The position numbers were made by a program, and so were the translations under genes. From assembly GCA_033856515.1 (NCBI GenBank), contig JAWVEY010000040.1:11598-75597 (forward strand): a stretch of 64,000 nucleotides of DNA, read 5' to 3'. Below the pieces are notes generated by a model, which searched no databases, was not told the DNA's origin, and worked only from the letters and a program-made list of their open reading frames with translations. Position 1 is the stretch's first letter, and each line of letters opens with the position of its first letter. Origin of the DNA: JALZKA01 sp033856515 (GTDB lineage Bacteria; Actinomycetota; Thermoleophilia; Solirubrobacterales; 70-9). This document shows positions 57,485 through 64,000 of the stretch, in pieces.

Positions 57485-58031
57485 GCGTCGGCTTGCCCTT
57501 GTGCGGCTTGTCCGGCTCGACCTCGAGCGAGTTGAGTGTGCCCGCGAGCATCTCGTAGTGGCCCGCCAAAAGACATAGCTCGATCAGCTCCTCGTCTGAG
57601 TACATGGGCCGCAACTCGGTCCACACCTTGTCCGAGATGCGATTCTCGGCGTGAAGCTCATCCGTCGCGCGAAGGAGCGCGGCGCGGCGCTCCGACCAGC
57701 CGGCATCCGGACCCAGCCGCACCCGCTCGATCTCCTCTGGGCTGAGGCCCGCCTGAGCGCCGAGACGCTCGTGGTGTCGCCACTCGTATTCGCATTTCGT
57801 GTTGTGGGCCACGCGCAGGATCACGATCTCCGACTCGTCGCGGGGGAGCTTGCCGCCGGGCATCAGAGCGCCGGCGAAGCGGAGCCACTTTCGGTAGATC
57901 CCGCGATGGCGGGCGAGCGTCGTGAAGAGGTTCGGGGGACGCCCCCCGGTGGCGGCTCCGAGCGCTTGAGCGATCCCGGTGTTCACCAGGCCGATGTCGC
58001 GGCGGGTGCCCGGTTTGATTCGCGGGCTCAT
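57444..58031 (-). CDS. carboxymuconolactone decarboxylase (CMD/AhpD-like) family protein
   Basis: 195-aa all-helical protein. The CMD core is EIVILRVAHNTKCEYEWRHH (about 68-87), a single-Cys C-x(2)-WxxH form instead of the CxxC of AhpD, then ELIELCLLAGHYEMLAGTLN. Such proteins act as decarboxylases, dehydratases or peroxide-linked enzymes; the single Cys argues against disulfide reductase activity. ATG 58031 overlaps the kinase stop (ATGA). Confidence 0.87.
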   Translation of the reverse strand: MSPRIKPGTRRDIGLVNTGIAQALGAATGGRPPNLFTTLARHRGIYRKWLRFAGALMPGGKLPRDESEIVILRVAHNTKCEYEWRHHERLGAQAGLSPEEIERVRLGPDAGWSERRAALLRATDELHAENRISDKVWTELRPMYSDEELIELCLLAGHYEMLAGTLNSLEVEPDKPHKGKPTLAMRIASAVASRR

Positions 58032-59386
58032 CTGAGCCACGCAGCCTCGGTCCGGCCGAGGTCAGTCGTTGGCTCGTCGCCGTATAGCCATTCCTTGGTG
58101 ATGTCGAGCCAGCGGTTCTCCGCCTCGAGCTGGCCGAGGAGGCCGATCAGGAGCATCACGGCGCGCATCAGCACCAGGTGCTCGGCCGGGAGTGTCAGCG
58201 ACTCGAAGCCATCGGCGCTTCTGAGCTGCGTGTATTGGCGCATCATCTCTCCAGTCCTGGTGGCGTCGACGGCATGAGGCTCGTCGACGAAGATCCAGCC
58301 GAAGATCGTCGTGTAGGCCTCGAGGAATGGCTCGGCCAGGGCCGGGTTCGGCTCGAGCGCGTTCAAGCGCACTAGCTCGTCGAGGAGGGCATCGGCGTCC
58401 TGTTCGTGGGTTGCCCTCGTGGTCGCCTTCAGGCTCTCGACCTCCGCATTCGAGAGGCGCTTGAAGAAGCCGAAGTCGAGGAAGGCGACGCGCCCGTCGT
58501 CCATGAAGAGCGAGTTGCCGGGGTGCGGGTCGCCGTTCAGGAGCCGGTGGCGGAGCGGCCCATTCACGTAGAAGCGGGTCAGGATCTCGCCGAGCCGGTT
58601 CCGCTCGGGCTGGGGCGCTCCCTTGATCTCGGCGAAGCGCTTGCCGTTGATGTATTCGGAGACGATGATGCGCTCGCGGCTGAGGTCGGTGATGGCGTCC
58701 GGCACCGTCACGAACGGGTGGCCACGGTAGGCCCGCGACATAGCGCGCTGGTTCGAAGCCTCGAGCTCGTAGTCGAGCTCCTCCGCGATCCGCTCGCGTA
58801 GTTCGTCCGCGATCGCTGCCGTGTCGATTCCCGGCGCGATGACGTTGAGGAGCTTCAGCCCGAGCCTGAGGTTCTTCATGTCGGACTGGATGGCCTCGGC
58901 GATGCCTGGGTACTGGATCTTCACTGCGACGTCGCGCCCGTCGCTCAGCGTTGCCCGATGCACCTGGCCGATCGACGCGGCCGCGATGGGCTCGGGGTCG
59001 AAGTCTGCGAACGCTGATGTGAGCGGCTTCCCGAGGTCCGACTCCGCGACCTTGCGAATCGCCTCGAAGGAAACGGGCTCGGCTGAGTGCTGGAGCTCGG
59101 CCAGGATCTCCTGCATCTCCGGGCGGAGCTCCTCGGGAACCAGCCCGAGATCGACGGCCGAAAGCGTCTGGCCAACCTTCATCGCGGCGCCCCTCATCCC
59201 GCCCAGGACGCGAACGAGCTGATGCGCCGCCTTCATCTGCTGGCGGTTCGCCGCGTCTTGGCGTTTGTCGGACGAGCCCGTTTTCGCCAGAGCACGACCG
59301 CCGGCCGTGCGCGCCGCAACGCCGGCGGCCGCGCCGGTCATCGTCACTGCACGTCTGAGCCGGGAGCCCCTTACCTCATCGGCCAT
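58028..59386 (-). CDS. ABC1/AarF (UbiB-family) atypical kinase, second copy
   Basis: 452-aa paralogue of the 27.5 kb kinase. KxGQ in GGMRGAAMKVGQTLS, AAASIGQVHRA, VAVKIQYPG, GDPHPGNSLF and FLDFGFFKRL are all present. The C-terminal ELTKEWLYGDEP-like end (DITKEWLYGDEPTTDLG) matches the other copy (REWMYGDDPVTELG). It lies in an operon behind a cyclic-nucleotide-binding protein, which may regulate it. The ATG at 59386 is 18 nt after the upstream stop. Confidence 0.9.
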   Translation of the reverse strand: MADEVRGSRLRRAVTMTGAAAGVAARTAGGRALAKTGSSDKRQDAANRQQMKAAHQLVRVLGGMRGAAMKVGQTLSAVDLGLVPEELRPEMQEILAELQHSAEPVSFEAIRKVAESDLGKPLTSAFADFDPEPIAAASIGQVHRATLSDGRDVAVKIQYPGIAEAIQSDMKNLRLGLKLLNVIAPGIDTAAIADELRERIAEELDYELEASNQRAMSRAYRGHPFVTVPDAITDLSRERIIVSEYINGKRFAEIKGAPQPERNRLGEILTRFYVNGPLRHRLLNGDPHPGNSLFMDDGRVAFLDFGFFKRLSNAEVESLKATTRATHEQDADALLDELVRLNALEPNPALAEPFLEAYTTIFGWIFVDEPHAVDATRTGEMMRQYTQLRSADGFESLTLPAEHLVLMRAVMLLIGLLGQLEAENRWLDITKEWLYGDEPTTDLGRTEAAWLR

Positions 59387-59404
59387 GGCTCCCCAAAAGC
59401 GGCT

Positions 59405-59791
59405 TTACGAGCTTCGCTCCTCGACCTTCTTCAGAAGATCGTCGTAGGCCTCGGGCATCGCCTTCTTCATGCGCGAGAGCTCCCAGTGCTCGATCTTGAT
59501 CAGGCGGATGTCGGAGGTCGACGTGACGGTGGCGGTCCGCTCCGAATGTTCGAGCAGGCCCTGTTCGCCGAAGATGTCGCCCTCGCCCAGGTCGGCGATG
59601 TGGTCTCCCCCGCGCTCGACTTTCGCGGTCCCTTCTTCGATCGCGTAGAAGTGGTTCGAGAAGCCACCCTCCTTGATGATCTCCTTGCCCTCGGGCCACT
59701 CCTCGGTTGTCGCGAAGGGTGCGATCTTCTGGAGCGCGTCATCGGGCACTTCCGAAAAGAGCGGGATGCGCTTGAGCTGGCTTACGTCCAA
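59405..59791 (-). CDS. stand-alone cyclic-nucleotide-binding domain protein
   Basis: 128-aa protein consisting of one CNMP-binding beta-roll. It starts DVSQLKRIPLFSEVPDDALQ, with LGEGDIFGEQGLLEHSERTA near 68-87 as the phosphate-binding cassette. The Arg of the canonical RA(A/S) is in SERTATV. No HTH follows, so it is not a CRP transcription factor but probably a regulatory subunit. TTG 59791 is preceded by GGAGG at 7-nt spacing, which fixes the start. It is first in the unit with UbiB-kinase, CMD and unknown genes. Confidence 0.85.
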   Translation of the reverse strand: MDVSQLKRIPLFSEVPDDALQKIAPFATTEEWPEGKEIIKEGGFSNHFYAIEEGTAKVERGGDHIADLGEGDIFGEQGLLEHSERTATVTSTSDIRLIKIEHWELSRMKKAMPEAYDDLLKKVEERSS

Positions 59792-59910
59792 GGGATTGCC
59801 TCCGGTCAAGGGTCGGTACGGGTAGCGGGAACCTAACCGATCCTCGCGGCAGAGGCGCGGTACAACCGGCGCCGCGCAAGGCGCGCTGGCCCATAATCTC
59901 GCGAGCGGGC

Positions 59911-61587
59911 ATGGGACTGAAACCGAAAAAGGCGCGGGGAGCAGTCGCCCTTGCAATGGCGGCGATAGCGCTTACGGCGTCGGCCGCGAGCGCTGAGCCA
60001 AATGACCGGACTTGGTACGTCCGCGCCGGCGCGGATGGCGACGGCTCACGCAGAGCTCCGTTCGGCAGTCTTGCCGCAGCTGAGGAGGCCTCGCGCCGGG
60101 GCGACCGCATCATCGTCCGGCGCTCCTCGGACGTGCTCGACGGCGGCATCGTGCTCAAGCGGGGCCAGCATCTGGTCGGCCGGAAGAAGCCGCAGATCGC
60201 GGACGCGGACGGCGATGCTGTCGTCCTCGCCAGCCGCACCAGGGTGCGCGGCCTGCGAATCGTCGCGGCCGCCCGAGGGGGCATCTACGGCGAGAACGTG
60301 AGCCGGGTGCTTATCAAGAACAACGACGTCTCCGGGCACAACACATCGTGTACGCCGGGGTTTCACATCCCGCCGTTCGAGGTCCCCACCACGCTCCCCG
60401 ATATCGGCATCCCGATCGGGGAGGGCCTCCTGAACGGCTGGGCCGGGATCATGGTGGACGCCGATCGTGGGACTCGGCGCATCGCAATCACCGGCAACCG
60501 CGTCCACGACGCAGAGTGCGGTGACGGCATCGACGTGCGCGCCTTCGAATCGGCACGCGTCCGAGCCCGGATCGCGAAGAACGACGTGAGCGATCTGCGC
60601 CAGGGCCCGAACCTCGAATCGGTCCTCGCCATCGGAGTCCAGGCCTCAGACGGCGCGAAGGTCCGCGCCAAGATAACCAGGAACAGCGAGTCCGGACTCG
60701 GCAACGACGAGGACGCGGGCGTTGGACCGGAGGGTGCAGATTCCGAAGGTGTGTTCATAAATCCGGTTGGTCCTTCCATCGTCCGGGCCAGGGTCAATCG
60801 GAACACCTACACCCATGTCGCCGGCCGCGGCGGGTTCTCGGCAAACGGCCTCGAGTTCGTGACGATGGGCGACGGGGCACGCGGCTACGTGAGCGTCCGG
60901 AACAGCGAATTCTCAGAGACGCCCGGCGATGTGCTGGAGCAACTGGCGCTCGGGACGAACGGGACCCTCCGGCTGAAGCTCGCAAACGTCGAGGCAACCG
61001 GATCGACCGGAGCCGCGGGCAGCGGCTTCGGGAACACCTTCATCATCCCGGGGAACAACGGCGACTGCCTCCTCAGCGCCAGTGGCGGCGCCGGGAACGT
61101 GGTCACGCTCGACGCGCGTGACGTGACGCTGACGGACTGCGCCAACAACGGCCTCACGTTCGGCTCCTCGGTGGCAAACGGGAGCGGGCCCACGCGGCGA
61201 CTACGGATGAGCCTCGAGGATTCGACGCTCACCGGCAACCAGGGCAACAATCTGCGCATCGGAAACGTGTCGGAGCTGGACAACCTGAAGGTGCTCGTCG
61301 AGGATTCGAATCTCTCCGATGCGGAGGGACTGGCGTCGATCACGCCGGCGAACGCCAGCTTCGAGGACCTGGGCTCCACCACAGCCGGCGCCATCGACCT
61401 CGGCGGCGGCACACTCGGCTCGGCGGGAAGGAACTGCCTGGATGGCGGCATCCTTGGCGCCGCGCTCCTCAATTACGACGTGACGGCCGAGAGCAATTAC
61501 TGGGGGCCGGCCGTGCTCGCGCTGCCGATCGGCGGCACGCTCGACTCCGATCCGACGCTCGCGCAGCCTCCGCCGCACTGCAACTGA
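59911..61587 (+). CDS. secreted right-handed parallel beta-helix protein
   Basis: 558 aa with a signal peptide (about 1-28, ending AASA). It starts WYVRAGADGDGSRRAPFGSL, the usual opening of PbH1/pectate-lyase-like proteins (disaggregatase or DUF1565-like). Repeating coils IKNNDVSG, ITGNRVHD, IAKNDVSD, ITRNSESG, VNRNTYTH, VRNSEFSE and LEDSTLTGN run through about 110-470. The C-terminal NCLDGGILGA and ESNYWGP resemble the closing NYWG of the family. No catalytic residues can be fixed. A CATAAT lies at 59892-59897, 14 nt before the ATG, so the leader would be very short. Confidence 0.8.
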   Translation: MGLKPKKARGAVALAMAAIALTASAASAEPNDRTWYVRAGADGDGSRRAPFGSLAAAEEASRRGDRIIVRRSSDVLDGGIVLKRGQHLVGRKKPQIADADGDAVVLASRTRVRGLRIVAAARGGIYGENVSRVLIKNNDVSGHNTSCTPGFHIPPFEVPTTLPDIGIPIGEGLLNGWAGIMVDADRGTRRIAITGNRVHDAECGDGIDVRAFESARVRARIAKNDVSDLRQGPNLESVLAIGVQASDGAKVRAKITRNSESGLGNDEDAGVGPEGADSEGVFINPVGPSIVRARVNRNTYTHVAGRGGFSANGLEFVTMGDGARGYVSVRNSEFSETPGDVLEQLALGTNGTLRLKLANVEATGSTGAAGSGFGNTFIIPGNNGDCLLSASGGAGNVVTLDARDVTLTDCANNGLTFGSSVANGSGPTRRLRMSLEDSTLTGNQGNNLRIGNVSELDNLKVLVEDSNLSDAEGLASITPANASFEDLGSTTAGAIDLGGGTLGSAGRNCLDGGILGAALLNYDVTAESNYWGPAVLALPIGGTLDSDPTLAQPPPHCN

Positions 61588-61601
61588 CCGTTCGGTCAGT
61601 T
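61582..61601. promoter_or_regulatory. 20-bp palindromic operator upstream of the P450 gene
   Basis: AACTGACCG-TT-CGGTCAGTT is a perfect inverted repeat with 9-bp arms. TetR-family regulators commonly use such CTGACCG/CGGTCAG palindromes. It overlaps the stop codon of the beta-helix gene and ends 3 nt before ATG 61605. There is no tetR gene beside it in the window. Confidence 0.75.
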
Positions 61602-61604
61602 ACG

Positions 61605-63029
61605 ATGCGCCGGGTGTCGACGGTCCCTGCGCCCAGCCGCGTCACTCAAAGCCCGGTCGGCCGGGTCGTCGGCGACATGTTGGTCCAGCGCAAGGCGAAG
61701 GGCCAGTTCCCTCCGGGGCCGCGCAACTTCAGCATGGCGCGGACCAGGACGATGGCGCATGACCCGCTCTCGATCCTCCTCCCCCTCGAGCGCGAGCATG
61801 GGCCGATCTTCTCCGTGCGACTGCTTCACACGCAGGCGATCTTCATGCTCGGCCCCGAGGCGAACACTTACGTCACCGTCCAGCATCCCGAGAAGTTCCA
61901 CTGGCGCGAGTCGAGCTTCGGCGACCTGATCCCCCTGTTGGGCGACGGGCTCCTGACGATTGACGGCGCCTACCACGACCGGGCGCGGCGGATCATGATG
62001 CCCGCGTTTCACCGAGAGCACATCACGGCGTCGGTCGAGGTGATGTTCGAGGAGGCCGGCGCGGCGCTCGCGAGCTGGAGCCCGGGCCAGACAATTGACG
62101 TGTACGACTGGACCCGCAACCTGGCGATGCGGATCGCGATGCGAGCTCTCCTGGGGCTGGATCCCGACGACCGCGGCCGCGGCGAGACGGCGGCACATCA
62201 CTTCGAGCGGGCGCTCTCCTACTACGGGATCGACTACGTCTACCGCCTCCTGCGCGGGCCACGGTCGCCATGGCGAAAGATGCACCGCTCGCGGCAGATC
62301 CTCGACGAGATCCTCTTCGAGGAGATCCGGCGGCGGCGATCGTCGCCTCCCGACGACTCGTTCGACATCCTCGGGCTCCTGCTCGAAGCGACGGACGAGG
62401 ACGGGTCGAAGCTGTCGGACCAGGAGGTACGCGACCAGGCGATCACGTTGATGTTCGCCGGACACGACACAACCACTTCGACGATCTCGTTCCTCCTCTA
62501 CGAGCTGGCGCGCCACCCTGCCGAGCATGACCACCTCGTCGCCGAGCAGGATGAGGTCCTCGGCGGATCTGCGCCCGACGCCGCGACGCTCGAGCGGGAG
62601 CTGCCCCGGCTCGAGATGGTCATGGACGAGACTCTCCGCCTGTACCCGCCGGCCTGGATCGGGCCCCGGCGCGCGGTCGAGGACTTCGAGTTCGCCGGGC
62701 ACACCGTCAAGAAGGGGAGCTACGTCCACTACTGCTCCTGGGCCAGCCACCGGCTTCCACAGGTCTTCCCCGACCCAGAGGCGTTCGTGCCCGAGCGCTT
62801 CACCCGCGAGAGAAAGACGGCTCTCCCCCGCGGCGCGTTCATCCCGTTCGGCGGGGGTTCGCGGATCTGCATCGGCAAGCGCTTCGGCCAGACCGAGGTG
62901 AAGGCCATCGCCACCGCCATTCTCCAGCGCTACCGCCTCGAGCTCATTCCTGGCCACACGATGCACGTGCGCCAGATGCCGACCCTCTCGCCCGAGGGCG
63001 GGCTCGAGATGGTCGTGCGCGAGCGGTAG
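61605..63029 (+). CDS. cytochrome P450
   Basis: Up to 474-aa soluble haem monooxygenase. The oxygen-binding I-helix motif is MFAGHDTTTSTIS (about 285-297), ExxR is DETLRLYPPAW (about 344-354), and the haem loop is FIPFGGGSRICIGKRFGQ (about 413-430) with Cys at about 424. The type (PPGPRNFSMARTR, ISFLLYELARHP) resembles CYP102/CYP4-like fatty-acid oxidising bacterial P450s more than CYP105. Since the palindrome ends 3 nt before the ATG at 61605, GTG 61614 may be the true start. The redox partner is not in the window. DUF3556 follows 18 nt later. Confidence 0.94.
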   Translation: MRRVSTVPAPSRVTQSPVGRVVGDMLVQRKAKGQFPPGPRNFSMARTRTMAHDPLSILLPLEREHGPIFSVRLLHTQAIFMLGPEANTYVTVQHPEKFHWRESSFGDLIPLLGDGLLTIDGAYHDRARRIMMPAFHREHITASVEVMFEEAGAALASWSPGQTIDVYDWTRNLAMRIAMRALLGLDPDDRGRGETAAHHFERALSYYGIDYVYRLLRGPRSPWRKMHRSRQILDEILFEEIRRRRSSPPDDSFDILGLLLEATDEDGSKLSDQEVRDQAITLMFAGHDTTTSTISFLLYELARHPAEHDHLVAEQDEVLGGSAPDAATLERELPRLEMVMDETLRLYPPAWIGPRRAVEDFEFAGHTVKKGSYVHYCSWASHRLPQVFPDPEAFVPERFTRERKTALPRGAFIPFGGGSRICIGKRFGQTEVKAIATAILQRYRLELIPGHTMHVRQMPTLSPEGGLEMVVRER

Positions 63030-63047
63030 CGATTAGGGTCCGCGGCG

Positions 63048-64000
63048 ATGGGATTCATCCAGCCGTCACCGCCGCCGGTGGACATGGAGGAGTGGAAGCA
63101 GCTTCCGCACCTCTCGCGTCTGAAGCCACTCGTTCAGGACTGGGGTGTGAACGGGTTCGGGACGCCCTACGTCGTCTACCTCCTCTACATCGTAAAGCTC
63201 GTCATCTACTCGGTTGGCGCAGCGCTTGTGATCTCGATGACGACGGGACTCGGGGGGCTGGGCGACATCGGCGACTGGTGGACAGAGCCGATCGTTTGGC
63301 AGAAGCTCGCGGTCTGGACGCTCCTCTGGGAGATCATCGGCCTCGGCTGCGGCTCGATGCCGCTGACGTTCAGATTCAGCCCGATGATCGGCGGGATCCT
63401 GTACTGGCTTCGGCCAGGAACGGTCCGGTTGCCTCCGTGGCCCGACAAGGTGCCGTTCACGAAGGGGACGACGCGCACGCTCGTCGACGTCGCGCTCTAT
63501 GCCGGCGTCCTGGCCAGCGCCCTTTATCTACTGCTGGCCGGCGGCGAGGAGGTGCCCGGGTTGGCCGCGGGCCGACTCGATCCGGCAGCGATCGCGGTGC
63601 TACTCGGCTTTCTGGGACTACTCGGCCTGCGCGACAAGGTGTCGTTCCTGGGCGCACGGGTCGAGGTCTACGGCTTTCTTCTGGTGGTCTTCCTCTTCCC
63701 GATCGAGAACCTCATCGTCGCGTCGCAGATCGTTCTCTTCTGCATCTGGTGGGGCGCCGCGTCGTCGAAGCTCAACCGCCACTTCCCCTTCGTGGTCAGC
63801 GTGATGATGTCCAACACGCCCTGGAACCGGTCCCGGGCGGCGAAGGCGCGGCTGTGGCGTAAGCATCCCGACGACATGCGGCCGTCCTCGCTGAGCGCGT
63901 TCAACGCCCACGCCGGCACCTTCATCGAGTTCACGCTGCCGCTGCTGCTGCTGGTCACCGACGGCGGGCCGGTCGGCAAGCTCGCGGTGGTCGGGATGGT
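63048..64000 (+). CDS. DUF3556 transmembrane protein (3' end outside window)
   Basis: The visible 317 residues begin MGFIQPSPPPVDMEEWKQLP and WGVNGFGTPYVVYLLYIVKL, as in the DUF3556 membrane proteins common in actinobacteria. Several helices follow (about 42-62, 85-105, 150-170, 180-200 and 215-240), and the SNTPWNRSRAAKARLW segment lies on a cytoplasmic loop. DUF3556 has no established function. Its pairing with a P450 suggests lipid or terpenoid oxidation at the membrane; that is inference. Codons continue beyond 64000. Confidence 0.85.
   Translation, partial: MGFIQPSPPPVDMEEWKQLPHLSRLKPLVQDWGVNGFGTPYVVYLLYIVKLVIYSVGAALVISMTTGLGGLGDIGDWWTEPIVWQKLAVWTLLWEIIGLGCGSMPLTFRFSPMIGGILYWLRPGTVRLPPWPDKVPFTKGTTRTLVDVALYAGVLASALYLLLAGGEEVPGLAAGRLDPAAIAVLLGFLGLLGLRDKVSFLGARVEVYGFLLVVFLFPIENLIVASQIVLFCIWWGAASSKLNRHFPFVVSVMMSNTPWNRSRAAKARLWRKHPDDMRPSSLSAFNAHAGTFIEFTLPLLLLVTDGGPVGKLAVVGM

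Overview
The window is high-GC bacterial DNA that codes densely on both strands, with many 1-4 nt stop/start overlaps and frequent GTG/TTG starts. It looks like an actinobacterium, most probably a deep-branching one such as Thermoleophilia/Solirubrobacterales. The grounds are an mraZ-rsmH-ftsL-ftsI-murE wall cluster, a complete two-permease/six-MCE operon, a DUF3556 protein, actinobacterial-type promoters and no quinone-synthesis context for the UbiB kinases. The lineage is inference; no rRNA or tRNA gene was found.

Layout. 1-5.2 kb: division and wall cluster on the minus strand (mraZ, rsmH, ftsL-like, ftsI, partial murE), driven by a promoter overlapped by three 10-bp-phased MraZ boxes. 5.3-18.7 kb: housekeeping and accessory genes, including a tadA-tadB-tadC pilus/secretion module, an EamA exporter, a hydroxyacid dehydrogenase, a Na+/H+ antiporter, an alkyltransferase-like DNA-repair protein, a response regulator/kinase/SAF-domain operon, a degenerate Rho-like protein and transaldolase. 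18.8-27.5 kb: glpD, a nitroreductase and, upstream, a cobalamin-riboswitch-led operon. 27.5-29.3 kb: an ABC1/UbiB kinase and a small membrane protein. 29.3-32.5 kb: a two-component system flanked by two Asp/Ser/Gly-repeat exported proteins.

32.6-43.3 kb: two operons of exported, SipW/TasA(camelysin)-like proteins. They include a SipW-type signal peptidase, two paralogous fibre-subunit candidates, an RTX-tailed protein and a DUF3494 ice-binding protein, with a PAS-PAS-EAL c-di-GMP phosphodiesterase and a PAS-LuxR regulator between them. Three transcription units here share an exact promoter architecture (GGGGGAT, 20 nt, CCGATRA). Both fibre operons carry a perfect long hairpin directly after a candidate subunit gene.

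43.3-53.3 kb: MCE lipid-import operon (two permeases and six MCE proteins, no ATPase in the window). 53.3-59.8 kb: a small membrane protein, a CocE-type hydrolase, an SDR with a divergent TetR, and a cNMP-binding/UbiB/CMD/unknown operon. 59.9-64 kb: a secreted beta-helix protein, a cytochrome P450 preceded by a 20-bp palindrome, and a truncated DUF3556 membrane protein.

The two most interesting systems are: (1) the B12-riboswitch operon, which appears to encode a bacterial transcobalamin/intrinsic-factor-like capture apparatus (two DUF4430 proteins plus an alpha-toroid fused to an ECF S-component) feeding an ECF transporter; and (2) the SipW/TasA-like matrix locus with its shared, apparently undescribed promoter class.
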